Origin: Ilex aquifolium
Lineage: Eukaryota > Streptophyta > Magnoliopsida > Aquifoliales > Aquifoliaceae
DNA: 64,000 nt
Assembly (NCBI GenBank): GCA_951799425.1
Contig: OX637402.1
Span: 4,058,001-4,122,000 of the forward strand
Reading direction: 5' to 3'
The notes beneath the pieces are model-generated. The model saw nothing but the letters and a program-made list of their open reading frames with translations. It was not told where the DNA came from and made no database searches. Numbering within the stretch: position 1 is the stretch's first letter; each line of letters begins with the position of its first letter. The translations under genes were made by a program, and so were the position numbers. Positions 1-10,974 of this stretch are shown piece by piece.

Positions 1-153
1 TTCAAATTTCCAAGTTTCTCTTGATTAGGGTTCAATTTTAGGGTGTTTTAGCCGAAAATACCAAGTGTTCTTCAAGGAAACCCTAGATCCTCACTCTTGC
101 CCAAATTTCTCAGTTCCTCTTTGATCTTTTTCAAATTCCTCAACTCTTGTGTG

Positions 154-1479
154 ATGGCTCGTGTGAATGGAATGGCCATGGGAGTATGGGAACCATTGGA
201 GAGTCTATGGTGGGTGATTATGACGCTTCTTGGCATCGGGGCACTGTTGTCCCTCATGATCCGTACCAAGAGGACAGGCCCTGAGTCTCCACCACCCACA
301 AGCTCTAGCTTCAAGAAGAGAGCCGGGGAGGGCCCTAGTGGGCAAGAACGAGAAGAGAGACGGACCAAAGCAAGGCACAACGCCCGAAAATAAAGGATTA
401 AGGAGAAGGGGGTGACGTGTGAGAGATATGTCGACAAGGCCTATCTTGGACCTAGGGATAAGGTTGTACAAATAATTGAGGCTCGTGGGTTAAGATTGTG
501 GTTTGAGGAAGTTAAGGGGTACAACTTGGGCTTGTGTCAGGAATTCTACCAAAAGTTGTCGGTGTTTGGTAATGACGGGCAAGGGCTAAGGACCAATGTG
601 AGGGGTAAGACATTTGAGGTGACCCCCGCCACGATTGCCACGATGATGGGCTATGAGAGGCCTCCCCCGACCACCCCGGTTTACCCACACAATGTGGATG
701 GGGGTAGGACTCTTAGAGACTACGTGGCTCTCACCTATGAGGACCTGACTACGTTTAGCGGAACGACGTTGGTCGGGGGCCTCTAGCATTCATATGGAGT
801 AATGAACAAAGTGTTGCATTACAATCTTATGCCCCGAGGTTCGGAGAAGAACCCAAACATAGAGAAGTTGGCTTTACTTCATGCTTTTATGACGGGGGTA
901 GTCATCGATGTGGCTTATGTGATTTGGTTGGAGATGCGGGAGTTTGCCATGGCTGCAAAGCCGAAGGCAAATCTCCCCTTTGGTAGCCTTGTCACCAAGC
1001 TATGCACTCATGCCAAAGTGAAGAAGTACGCACATGATACACTGCTCCCCCCAGACACTGGAGCCATAGGGAAGTCCAGCAGTCAAAAGAGGGCTGCCAG
1101 GACTGGGGGTGAGAGACTTAGGGCTTCGAGGCCACAGCCGTCAGATGCTGGGACATCTTCTTGAGCACCTCCACCTCCTGCTCCCGCACCTGCAGCTACT
1201 CCTTCCCGTACCATTCCTCAGCGCTTGGATGCATTAGAGTCCACTATGCACGACCTGACGATCATGGTTTCGAGGCTTTTTCAGCATACTTTCCTGGGTG
1301 AGCCTATCCCCGGAGGACCACCACCACCCCCACAGCCTCCAGCTGGACCCTCAGCCTCTGTTCTTGTGTCTTCTACGACTGTGGAGGTGGGAGATGATGA
1401 TGATGATGAGGAGGAGTTAGAGTCTGAGTCTGAGTCCAAGACTGAGGACGAGGATGCCTTTGATGAGGAGGAAGACTGA
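154..1479 (+). pseudogene. ORF2 of Athila-A, extra post-pol protein (3 stops)
   Basis: One reading frame of 442 codons from ATG 154 to TGA 1477, broken only by stops at 391, 784 and 1162, with no frameshift. Visible parts: a hydrophobic stretch (about residues 19-37), a Lys/Arg-rich segment (38-80), a conserved middle with Phe/Trp-rich motifs (about 90-300), a Pro-rich stretch (about 338-400) and an Asp/Glu-rich tail (about 413-441). The middle resembles, from memory, the 'putative plant transposon protein' domain (PF20167), which often follows pol in Athila-like elements. Related copies lie at 8265-9295, 19432-20643, 35923-36900 and 47943-51841. Function is unknown. The hydrophobic stretch could be read as a membrane segment; the acidic tail equally suits a nuclear protein. 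An in-frame ATG at 154 matches the conserved MAR start of the copy in element C. Confidence 0.7.
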
Positions 1480-1801
1480 GGAGGACAGGGGATTTTTGGT
1501 TTTTGTTCTGAATTGTGGTTGTACATAGTTAGGGTTTCTTGTGTTGGCCAGTAGAAGAATCTTTAGGGTTTTGGCCGTTTTTTCATGGAACTTGAAACTG
1601 TTGTAAATAACTTTTAGGAAATGATTTATGAAATACCACAGTTGCGTTGCTTTATCATTGCCCAATTGCTATTTACTTAATTGTGATATGATTTTTGAAA
1701 TTTGAGCATTTTTTATTGGATGTTTTGTTTGTATAGATGGATTTTGTTTTGGTTATAGCCTGTAGTTTTAAGTGAATGTTTGCTAGAGACTAGCAAAGCT
1801 C
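1480..1801 (+). other. 3' untranslated spacer of Athila-A
   Basis: AT-rich non-coding stretch between the ORF2 stop and the polypurine tract. The phrase 'tgctagagactagcaaag' (1780-1797) recurs nearly unchanged before the PPT of element C (52090-52107), so it is conserved element sequence. I see no gene here. Confidence 0.6.
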
Positions 1802-1814
1802 AAGTTGGGGGGTG
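1802..1814 (+). other. Polypurine tract of Athila-A
   Basis: AAGTTGGGGGGTG directly before the LTR start TGATTAGC. It is the expected primer for plus-strand DNA synthesis. The same string occurs after pol in element C (45699-45712). Confidence 0.8.
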
Positions 1815-3496
1815 TGATTAGCACAAAATATTGCATCTAATCCATGCTAATATGCCCTTCTATACTTGCTTTTGCCATGAAATTGGGAAGAAAAGCTTTT
1901 AAATCATCTATTTGATGGAGTTTATATAAATGCAGGTAAAAGGATGTAAATGGTTGGAGTTATACCTCCAATGAAGTGTTTGAAATCAATGAAGATGAGG
2001 GGATCGCTCAATGGAAGGCTTGGAGGGTGAAGAAACCAAGAAAAGTGCAGTTTGGGTGAAAACCTCCCGGAAGGTTTTGCCTTGAACTGCCTATTCACTT
2101 TCAAAACCTTCCGGAAGGTTTTTCTTATTGGATTGCTTATTTAACTGTTCCTGCACAAACCTTCCAGGAGGTTTGTGTCGACCTTCCGAAAGGTTTTGCC
2201 CAGATTACCCAGACAGCCTGCAACTCAAGCTCTGCCATTTGGGGGTCCCACATACACCTCTCCATCTTGTCCCCTGACATCCCTTACACATCTACAGGCC
2301 TCCCTTCACCTCTACTTGGGCTTGGAAGACTTATGCATTTATGAGGAGGAGAGAGAAGAGGAAGGCAAAGGAAAAAGGCTAGGCTTGTCCTAGCCTGCAG
2401 GGATCCCATCCAATTAGCCCCCCCTCTTGATTGAAGGCCTGCCACACACCTAAGAGGCTCTCCATGGGCAGAAATGCAAAATTCATTACACATTCATTCA
2501 GTTCATATTACATTGTAGAGAGAGAAGCTCTAGGTAGAAGACATAGTTAGAGAGAGAAAACTTAGATTTTCACATTTCTTCAATCCATTTCTCTTGTAAT
2601 CTCTTGTAAGACTCTTGTAAGCTTACTTTATTGTCTTAAATGTCATTTATTTCCTGTCCATTTCAAGTTTAGTAGAGTATCTTAACTTCTACCATTAATA
2701 TATGTGAGTTTTCTACATTTCAAGCTTTAAATGGGTATTAAATGCATTCTCTTGTAGTTTGTGTTTTTCTTACATTAGTTTAAGCTTAAGCTTCATTTCT
2801 TACAATGTCTCTTCATGCCATTTATGTTTTTGCTTTCATTATGAGTAGCTAAATCTTAAGTTGGTTAATCCAAGGGAGAACTCCTTTTGGGTATGCCATT
2901 TCAACTCATTTTCATTCCCCCTCGTAGTGTACGTTGGTTCAGTTTGACTGGGTTAAGTGTGGACATGGTTGTGAGTCTTTGATACACCGTAGACATTGTC
3001 ATAGCGTATGCTTGGATCCTCACCTCCATTCTAGTCCATCACTTCCCATGAATCAATCGAACATCTAGACACCATTGGGGGAAGGTTTCGAGTTGAGTTG
3101 GCATTCCCATTGGAATGAACCCTTTGGATTAGCTAACACTCGTTTTCATTCCTTTTTCATCAAAAACACAATCACAAACCAAACTCAAACAACAAAAGAT
3201 TTTTACACTTTTCTTTTAGTTCACCAAAATCACCTTCAACACGATTCACCTCATTCCATGAGGAGACGACATTGGAATACCAATTTCAAGTAAAACACGA
3301 GAATCGAAAGTCTCCCTGCGCTTGGGGAGCACTTTTGTTCACACACACACACATTTCCATTCATTCCACCACATCATTCCGTTTTCCGTTTCTTGCATTG
3401 AACCCGAGTGAGAGTGACACTCACCCACACATATAAGCCATACACATTGAGGGTTTAGTGACGGAGAATTGGGAGCACAACGAAAACCATCAAGCA
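1815..3496 (+). repeat. 3' LTR of Athila-A
   Basis: A 1682-bp LTR running from TG (TGATTAGC; sisters have TGATGAGC) to CA (CAAGCA). Conserved landmarks shared with the LTRs at 33172, 38106, 52125 and 58374 are an early 'aatattgca' box, a palindrome array, a TATA-like GCATTTAT region (about 2334), the 'gcttggggagcactttt' block (3320-3336) and the CACTC-rich end. The palindrome class (TTCCGGAA) groups it with the solo LTR at 33172. Confidence 0.85.
2058..2201 (+). promoter_or_regulatory. TTCCGGAA palindrome array in LTR A
   Basis: Four copies of a CCTTCCGGAAGG-type palindrome, each inside an AAACC...GGTTT context, at about 2061, 2105, 2158 and 2181. Copies differ by one or two bases. The array lies upstream of the TATA-like GCATTTAT. 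The same slot in sister LTRs holds a different palindrome (see 38350, 58621). Regulatory role is inferred. Confidence 0.6.
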
Positions 3497-3497
3497 G

Positions 3498-4469
3498 CTT
3501 ACGAAAGTGCGAATGACCTTCACATTAGAGGAATACTACAGGTTGTACATACGAGAGATAGTCCGGTTACATGGAGTGCCCATATCTATAGTATCAGATC
3601 GGGATCCCTAGTTCATGGTCCATTTTTGGGAGAGTTTCCAGCGGACTATGGGAACACAGTTGATGATGAGTACAACTTTTCATCCCCAAACGGATGGTCA
3701 GTCAGAGAGGACCATCTAGACTTTATAGGACATGCCACAGGCATGTGTCCTTGATATCAAGGGTTATTGGGAAGAGCACTTACCCTTAGTGGAGTTCGCC
3801 TACAATAATAGTTATCAAGTGAGCATACAGATAACACCCTATGAGACACTTTATGGGAGGTCATGCCATCTTCCAATTTGTTGGACAAAGGTTGGAGAAA
3901 GACCCTCTACAGGTTTAGATTTGATTAGAGACACCTCGAAGAAAGTGGACTTAATACGGAAGCGTCTTTTCATGGCTTAGAACTGGTAGAAGAGCTACGT
4001 CGACAAACGACAACGACCTCTGGAGTTTGAGATTGGAGATCACGCCTTCTTGAAGGTGATGCCCAAGAGAGGAGTGGTTAGGTTCGAGAAGCGGAGAAAG
4101 CTGTCATCGAGGTATATCGGGCCCTTCGAGGTGCTCGAGAGGGTTGATACAGTTGCTTATCGGTTGGCGTTACCGCAAAGTTTATCAGGTGTTCATGTGG
4201 TGTTCCATGTCTCCATGCTCCGGAAGTACACTCCAGATCCTATCCATGTGGTAGATTGGGTTGAGCTGGTTGTTGATGCGGATGAGACCTTCGAGGAGGG
4301 ACCGGTGCGTATCATGGATGGCCGAGAGCAGGTTTTGCAAGACAAGACTGTGAGGCTGGTGAAGGTGCTGTGGCAGCACCGAGGTGTGGAGGAGGCGACA
4401 TGGGAGCGTGAGGACACTATACATGCCAATTATCTATTTTTGTTTGAGGATGGAGGTACATTCTTGTAA
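3498..4469 (+). pseudogene. Integrase (C-terminal half) with chromodomain
   Basis: One frame (codons starting at positions divisible by 3) from the junction to the TAA ending at 4469, with nonsense codons at 3609, near 3714 and 3723, at 3978 and near 3987. Order: integrase core with the catalytic Asp in SDRDP and Glu in a QSERTI context, a 'FAYNNSYQ' box, the GPY/F module (RYIGPFEVLERV, about 4100-4150), the 'LPQSLSGVHVVFHVSMLRKY' motif, and a chromodomain (about 4340-4440) with VKVLW, ATWE and aromatic residues. The chromodomain is unbroken. In chromoviruses it steers integration to particular histone marks. The element is dead because of the stops and the lost 5' part. Confidence 0.85.
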
Positions 4470-4546
4470 TCATTAAGTTTTATATGACTGCTGCATATGC
4501 ATGTGATGGAATGTGCATGTGTGTGTAAATTTCGGGGACAAATTTT

Positions 4547-4563
4547 CTTTTAAGGGGGGAAGA
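4547..4563 (+). other. Polypurine tract of Tekay element
   Basis: TTTTAAGGGGGGAAGA directly before TGTAAAAACCC. Typical plus-strand primer of Tekay/Del elements. Confidence 0.8.
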
Positions 4564-4954
4564 ATGTAAAAACCCAGGAAAATTTGAATTTTTATGGAAA
4601 TAGGGCAAAATAGTAATTAGCCGCTACAGTACGGGCTGAAAATCAAAATTTTCTGGAACTCGGATGACGAAACGGACCTCACCGTTGGATTCGTTTCATG
4701 AAATCTAGTTACCCAGTAAATTTTCGTTGAATTCCGAGACAGTCGATTTTTTCGTGCTTTACAAGGAGATCGGGTGTCATGTGACCAAAATAAACACGAA
4801 CATAAATTAATTACGAAACTTGGAAAATAATTTAAAGTTAGATTAAACAAAATATGTTGAACTTAAAACGGGAGGAGATTTAATTGATTCGAGATGAAAT
4901 TGGATTAGAAAAAGAAGGGACGTGTGGCTCAAAAAGGGCCAAGTATTTGAAAAG

Positions 4955-4961
4955 TATAAAA
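4955..4961 (+). promoter_or_regulatory. TATA box of Tekay LTR
   Basis: TATAAAA followed by GGGGAAG about 390 bp into the LTR. The same place in the solo LTR at 27042 reads TATAAAT (27429-27435). This is the likely U3/R boundary region. Confidence 0.6.
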
Positions 4962-6172
4962 GGGGAAGAAAAAACAGATTTCTTCCCCAATCTTCAGCTG
5001 GGTTTTCCAGAAAAGAAAGGAGGGAGAGAGGAAAGAGAAAAATCAAGGTTCTTCCATCTTCTCTCTACGATCTAGAACAAACCTTTGGTCGGAATCCTTC
5101 GGGCCAAGAACTAAAGTTCATCTACTAGGCGAGAGCTACGTCTATGTACCAAAAGCGCGGATTTTGACGAAGTCTCAAAGATGAGATTTTTGAAAATCAA
5201 GGCTTGAAGCTTGATTTGGGTTTTCTTGGAGTTCCTACTACGTGTATTACGCTTCAAGAGGTAGGGCTCTTCTCCTAACTAGGTTTATTTTCAACCTAGG
5301 GTTTCGTATGAAATGGGTAGCATGACTTGGGATGAATTCTCTTGTCTAAATGTATTTCTAGTGTAACTAGAGTATGAGAAATGGTATAGAAATGTGCTAA
5401 GACCAATTTTTGCATGAATTGTGTTTTGGGTGAAAATGATTCTTTTGGTAATTTCATGAGAACTGTATGGTTTGCGCATGCTATGTGTTTACATTTATGT
5501 CTTGAAGGTGTTTGATAAAATGCCTATGTTGATTTAGCATGTTGGTTTCATTGAAAATGTTATAACATATTTGGTGAAAATTGTGAATGTAATTATATAC
5601 TCATGATATAATTGACATTATGAAAATGGTGTATGTCATGCTACTTTCATGATATGATGAACATGACATTGAAAATTACAATTGTACATCACATTGTATA
5701 AGCACGAGAAACATCACATTTGTGGGCATATGACATGAGTGTGGGTGTATGCAAGGTTTGATCAAACACCATTCTTAGTGGATGATGCGTGGGCTCGGTA
5801 AAGTTGGACCAAGGTTCGACTGAGTCGCACAGGTTGCATTGAAATAGGGTTGGGGTTAGCAAGAAGGGATAGATTGTCCCTCGGGTGCAAGATCCGGTGG
5901 TTTGGATACGTACTCCGTTTGTATTGAGTCCATAAAATGTGTCGGCATATGCAGAGTTGTTGGTGGAAGTCCATAAATGTTATGTCGGTTGGGTGTCATT
6001 GGTGGAAGTCCATAAATACCCACCCCAATAAAGATCCGGGATTTATAATGGTCATTGGATGTGTATCATCAATGGCGGGGGCTTGGAATGTCTGAATTCA
6101 TGCGTATGACATTGCATGTGTTATGGGAACCGGTGAAGGCTCGGGTTGCGTTGCGTGTGTGAGTCTCACCTC

Positions 6173-6875
6173 TAGGCCTGTCAAAATTCGATATAACACG
6201 ATTAACCGATACGAATCGACATGAATTAAGCGGGTTTGAGTGAGATCTTAACGAGTTTTGATGGTAAACGGGTTGACCCGCCAGACACGTTTAATAAACG
6301 GGTCGTGTTCAGGTGAGACCTGTCAAACCATTTATCACACGTTTACCTGTTTAAATAAAATTATTATAATAATAAATTAATAATTATTTTAAAAAATTAG
6401 CCAGGAAAAAAAGTAAAAAATCAATAAAAAAAAAAAAAAAAAGTAAAGTAGTAGTTCAAAGAAAAAGGAGGGGAGATGGGAGCAGTTCATGACAAAGACA
6501 AACCAACCTCTTTTTGTTTTTGTCCCACATCGGCAAATGAGGGGAGATAGGGAGGGTTGCCTTGCCTATAAAAGACAATGGCCTCTTGCCTTTTTTTTTT
6601 TAGCCTTTAAATCTGATTTTTATGTGAAATTTGGCAAGAAATTTCTATTTTTTGAGGTAAATACAATTGACAGTAAAAAAAGTGGTGTATTAAAATTTGT
6701 TGATATAATTTTTTTTTAAAAATTAAACGGGTTAAACGAGTCGTGTCGTGTTACCCGTTTATTAAACGAGTCGTGTTCGTGTTGAGATTTTTCACCCGTT
6801 TATTAAACGGGTCATGTATGAGTTTACATGTTGTTCACCCGTCACCCGTTTAACCTGACACGTTTGACACCCTTA
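6173..6875. mobile_element. hAT-type non-autonomous element (MITE)
   Basis: A 703-bp insert with imperfect terminal inverted repeats (TAGGCCTGTCAAA / TTTGACACCCTTA, 10 of 13 matching) and an exact 8-bp target duplication CTCACCTC (6165-6172 and 6876-6883). Eight bases and the TGTCAAA end suit hAT. Subterminal regions repeat TTAAACGGGT-like words in both orientations. The centre is A-rich, with no transposase. The homologous LTR at 49614-49640 has an unoccupied site, which confirms both ends. Confidence 0.85.
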
Positions 6876-7308
6876 CTCACCTCATAACATGGCATGACAT
6901 TATGACATTCATTCTTGAAGTTGCATGTTCTTGAATGAATGCTTGTTTGATTGTTGAATTGCATGTGAGCATTTCATATGCATCTAGGTTGGAGAATATC
7001 GTCTTTAGGAGATACCCTATTGAGCGTGACTCATCCTTTATGGGGACAACATTTTAGGTGCGGGACAAGCGCCAGTGGATGGCTCTCACTTGGGCCCTCA
7101 TTGATGAAGAAAGTCAAGTTGTGACTTTAAATTACATGTTTGTAAAACAAGTGTTCAATTAGTTTTTGGATATGTAATATTGTATAAAGAATTGTAAAAC
7201 AAAATCATATGAACTGTATTTTGTGTAAAATTTAATGTTGTATGAGTTTGGGTAGACGTTGTATGAGATTGGAATTGAAAAATAATTCAATTGGGGGCAA
7301 ATTGGGCT

Positions 7309-7501
7309 CTTCTATCGGTAGAACATTGATTACCTACCGGTAGAAAAATTTCAGAGAGCTCTTCTACCGGTAGAACGTTAATTACCTACCGGTAGAAACA
7401 TTTCAGAGAGCTCTTCTACCAGTAGAACATTGATTATCTACCAGTAGAAGAATTCCAGAGATTTTTTCTACTGGCAGAACGCTGACTATCTGCTGGTAGG
7501 T
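7309..7501 (+). promoter_or_regulatory. TACCGGTA array in Tekay LTR
   Basis: About eight copies of CTACCGGTAGAA, in pairs separated by 'attacc' and 'ttcagagagct' spacers; later copies are decayed (ACCAGTAG, ACTGGCAG). The same arrangement is at 50041-50232. The palindrome is the one found in the unrelated Athila LTRs at 15194 and 58374. Role unknown. Confidence 0.6.
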
Positions 7502-7828
7502 CCTCTTAAATTTTCAGAAATTTAAAATAATTTCGTCAAGCCTCCGTGCCTTGAGTGCTTTTGATCAAAGGATGTAAATGAAGTAATATTAAGGTCAAAC
7601 CGATGTATATTGGACCTTGGAATGGTCAAGTGATTGAAATGTACACAGGTTATGCGTTTGGGAGTGCCCGGTACAAGGGACACTCTGCCCTAACTTCGTG
7701 TTGTTTATGATCCTAGTGAAGGGGATGTTATGCCGTGGTGTCGGGTTATGCAGCATTCACGGGTACTTTTGCAGGTTGATGGGTGATCAACGGGTTGACA
7801 AAGGACCCCCGATTTTAGGGGCGTCACA

Positions 7829-8264
7829 ATCATGACATAGAATCATAGTATAGCAAGAAGATAAGAATGAATAGCAACTAGCGAAATCATGCACATAGAC
7901 AAAGTAAGGGACAAACAAGGCATGTAACTCAATGATCAAATATGATAATCAATCACGCATAGGATCAATAGTATGTAACAATAACAAAAAATGGAGCCAA
8001 ATAAAGAAAAAGTCAACAAAGAAAATAAACAGAGTACTTATGTATAGGCCATGAATGAATAAAACACTCTCATTCTCACGTATGACCTACTACTAAGTCT
8101 CTAAAGCCATAGCTCAAATGGATTCATCAATACCATCTCCACAATCTCCTCTGTCGCATCGGGGCATATTTATGTTTGAATCCATGTCATCTGGCACTGG
8201 ATCTCCGGTAATCTTTTTCCCCTTCAGTAACCTCCTGAGTCACCCAACTCTACGTGCAACTGCT
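7829..8264 (-). other. 3' non-coding remnant of L1
   Basis: AT-rich, non-coding on the minus strand after the ORF2 stop, up to the Tekay border. The L1 polypurine tract and 3' LTR are not present on this side. I see no gene. Confidence 0.5.
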
Positions 8265-9295
8265 CTAATCACAGTCTGATGGGGTCTCCTCAAGGCTCGT
8301 TATCCTGCTATCAATCGCATCAAACCTCTGAGAAGTCAGGCGATGATGCTCTGTCATCGTGCGCTTAACCCTAGCCATCATATCAGCAAATGATGCCATT
8401 TGGGATGCAAGGATCTCAAAACCAAACTTAGGTGGTGGTGTCCTAGATGTACTAGTCTTAGGACGAACAGGAGAGAATTGTTCCTCAACCACTACAAAAT
8501 ACTCAGCCTAGACCTAACTTTGCTTATTCGAACTCTTATTCAAGGCTCTCATAGGGTTCTGCAATTGATCACTCCTCAAGATTATCGCTCCTTGCCCTTG
8601 GCAGATACGAGTAATGAAAGATCCAAATGAAAGATTTTCTAATACTCTCCCCTCTAAAAAGGCTCGTCGAATAAACTCAAATATCATCATCGACAAATCA
8701 AGATCAAATCCCTCAAGTATGCCTTTTGGGTAGGAAAGTTAGAGATATGGGTTTTCGGCTCTATGTTATACTTGGCCACTAGACTTAGTATCCTATAATC
8801 TGGGGTCAAGTATTTTTGCTTAAAATTCAATGTAACCCAATTATCAGAATGGTCAATACCGTACAACTCAGTGGCCAAAACATGAAAATGTGGCAGGTCA
8901 TCTATAGGTCGCAGGCCAAGTATTGTAGCTATAAGAGTGGCAGAAAATGTAAACTCAATACCTTGGATATATGTAATTAAGTGATCAGCCTGAGCATCTA
9001 GGTTACGTATATGTGCATAGAACTCTCTCACCATACTATCATCACACGTCACAGGGTTTGTAAACATCCAAGTCCATCTACAGTTGGTTAGATTTGCCAC
9101 AATCGAACGACTGACCTCCATGGTGTTTACTCCCCTTTCAATCAAAACTAGCCTGAGAGAGAATTCTTGTCTAAACCTCTCTACGAATTCCTAAGTCAAG
9201 AAACAAGCAGCTTCATTAAAGTGTTCCTCAATCTTCTTGTATACATCCTTAATCCTTGGTCGTTTCTCTCTTTTTGGGGCTATCTCAATACTCAT
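8265..9295 (-). pseudogene. ORF2 of L1
   Basis: Starts at ATG 9295 and stays open to 8687 except for one stop (9193-9191). A frameshift near 8690 moves the sequence to a frame covering 8696-8514, and the C-terminal part (about 8492-8265) ends in a likely helical segment with 'EHHRLTSQRFDAIDSRI', also seen in L2 ('EEHHHLTSHRLDAIDGRI', about 20450). Central motifs 'MVREFYAHIR', 'ATILGLR' and 'NWVTLNFKQKYLT' match the L2 copy and resemble the post-pol ORF of Athila elements. Role unknown. Its presence beside a copia gag is unexpected. Confidence 0.65.
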
Positions 9296-9490
9296 TTGAA
9301 GATTCTTGGCCTCACTCGTGTGGATTCGTGGTAGAATGATGAATAAACCTTAGATCTCTAAAGAAGGAGTTTGAGAGAGTTTAGAAACCTTTGGTTAGGA
9401 TTATAAGAGGCTTAAGACTTGATTGAGTGGGTTTGGAATACCAAGAGTCGTCCAAAACAAGATTTTAAAACCCTGGCTGCCGGCTAACAA

Positions 9491-9529
9491 GAGGTTGCTC
9501 GAGTGGTGCGAAGGTCACTCAAGCAGCTC
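9491..9529 (-). promoter_or_regulatory. GCTCGAG motif pair upstream of L1 ORF2
   Basis: 'ggttgctcgagtggt' and 'ggtcactcaagcagc' lie about 200 bp before the ORF2 start. The pair closely matches the array in the copia LTR at about 26953-26990 ('ggttgctcgagtggt', 'ggtcgctctagcagc'), in inverted orientation relative to element sense. A TTAAAA stretch follows toward ORF2 (about 9460). I infer an internal promoter. Confidence 0.55.
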
Positions 9530-10849
9530 CTGAAGCAGATCAAATCTGTTTTCTGTAGTCCAGCCCACTTCAACCCATCCCCATTCAGTCCTAACATGCA
9601 TGCATGATGTAAATTAAGTTTCAATATACTTCAATGCAATGTATGGATGAATTTGGATTAAAATCAAATGCAATTTTCAAATTTAGACAATAAATGCTCA
9701 AAATCCAAATAATCATGAAAATTACACCAATTTCTATTTAAACAGCCCCATTCAAAATTTATCATTCCAATACACTACTCTAAGACATAAACTCAATTGC
9801 ATGCATCCTAGAGCAATGTTTCCTCACTTAGGTTCAATTTCACTCACATGTATTCAAATTTTGTTCAACTTTGACAAATTAAAGTGCAACGTGTGTGAAA
9901 CCAACCTCCAACACAAAAAAGATTATGATTACTTTTATGCATTAATAAGCTCAACATGAAATACTAAATGCATTGTCTAAATAAATACATGACCAGTTAG
10001 TGAATGTCCTGAATTGTTCTTTTTTTGACAACTCCTCCTCTCTTTATCCCTTCTTCTCTATGACTTCAATTAACACGATTATAAATTTTGTACTTTAATG
10101 TATGCTTCTAAACATGATAAACATGAACTCTATGAGGTGTACAAATGAGAAATTGACAATTAAGCATAATTACTCTCACAATTCAAGTGCAATTATTTTT
10201 AGCAATTTATTTTGCCTCACCTTTTTAGATTTGGCCACATTAGGCTCTTTTCTCACAATTGGCCTTTGGTATCTTTTAAGGGATTGGAGTTTAACTAACC
10301 TTTAGCCATATGTTCACCTTTCACCAACACTTAGAATCCTTCAAGATTATTAATAATTCAAATTAATCAAACTCCTAAGTGTGAAGGTGAATGGCATGCA
10401 TGTACTTGGTTTTGAATCTTTCAAAGGTAAACACTATCCAAGCACGCTAGGATGAAAGAGAGTTTAGCTAATGAATCATGCAATCAGATTCATGCATTGA
10501 AATTATTTCAACTTTGGCTTAAGGATGAAATAATTTCAATGCAAATCAAAAGTGTGAATTGCCATGATCATGAACAAATGAAAAAAAGAAAAAAAAATAT
10601 TTTTGCCTTTTTCTTTTTCAATATTTTTGAATTTTTCAAGATAAAAATATACAAGAAAAATATGCATAAAGATGCAAGCAAAACAAAGAAAACAATTAAG
10701 GAAATTTACCATAAATCCTAAAAATGAATATCAAATTTGACATCAAAACTCTTTTTGAATTTTTCTATTTCTCTCGTTTTTTGTTTTTCAAAATTCAAAT
10801 GTTTTTGTATTTTCACATAGAAAAACAAATAACATAATAAAAAAAACAA

Positions 10850-10897
<48 letters not shown>

Positions 10898-10974
10898 CAC
10901 ACACACACATGTCTGACCCTAGGGTGTTTGATGAAATGTATGCAAGATCACCTAGGTCCATACTCTCGGCTCTC
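9530..10974 (-). other. L1 spacer between gag and ORF2
   Basis: AT-rich non-coding region. Parts are inverted copies of the L2 spacer (for example 9820-9900 against 18780-18860 and 10380-10400 against 18260-18280), which shows it belongs to the element. It ends in a (TA)n(CA)n microsatellite at about 10856-10908. I see no gene. Confidence 0.65.
10856..10908. repeat. (TA)n(CA)n microsatellite
   Basis: About 30 bases of alternating TA followed by about 20 of AC. Simple repeat within the L1 spacer; the short open frames across it are composition artefacts. Confidence 0.9.

Larger units (their letters stand above)
1..3496 (+). mobile_element. Athila-type Ty3/gypsy element A, 3' part
   Basis: This is the 3' end of an LTR retrotransposon: an extra ORF after pol (ORF2), a polypurine tract and a complete 3' LTR. 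Gag and pol lie left of the window. Its LTR shares start (TGAT[G/T]AGC), end (CAAGCA) and order with the LTRs at 33172 and 58374; the latter is followed by a tRNA-Asp-like primer binding site, which places the family near Athila. The right border is sharp: at 3497 a chromovirus integrase reading frame begins in mid-domain, so element A was inserted into that element. The 5-bp duplication partner of GCTTA (3497-3501) should lie left of the window. Confidence 0.85.
3497..7828 (+). mobile_element. Tekay/Del-type chromovirus, 3' part
   Basis: The 3' part of a Ty3/gypsy chromovirus: integrase from mid-core, chromodomain, PPT and a full 3' LTR. The 5' part was separated by insertion of Athila-A at 3496/3497 and lies outside. 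Chromodomain at the integrase C-terminus, PPT (TTTTAAGGGGGGA) and LTR ends TGTAAAA...TCACA all fit Tekay/Del chromoviruses. Related solo LTRs are at 27042-29489 and 48021-50561. Confidence 0.85.
4565..7828 (+). repeat. 3' LTR of Tekay element (with nested MITE)
   Basis: A 3264-bp LTR from TGTAAAA to GCGTCACA; without the 703-bp MITE it is about 2.56 kb, close to the solo copies at 27042 (2448 bp) and 48021 (2541 bp). It holds a TATA box about 390 bp in, and a TACCGGTA array near its 3' end. The flank at 7829 (ATCAT) should match a duplication at the distant 5' LTR. Its array class matches the copy at 48021, while the 27042 copy has another class. Confidence 0.85.

Noticed and set aside
3458..3754. 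98-codon frame over the Athila/Tekay junction
   Set aside because: It crosses the insertion border and is out of frame with the integrase, which is the real coding sequence there.
6489..6719. 76-codon frame in the hAT MITE
   Set aside because: Low-complexity, A/T-run based, no similarity to transposase.
7309..7501. CRISPR-like spaced palindromic repeats
   Set aside because: Plant LTR context, irregular spacing, decayed units, no cas genes. They are LTR-internal arrays.
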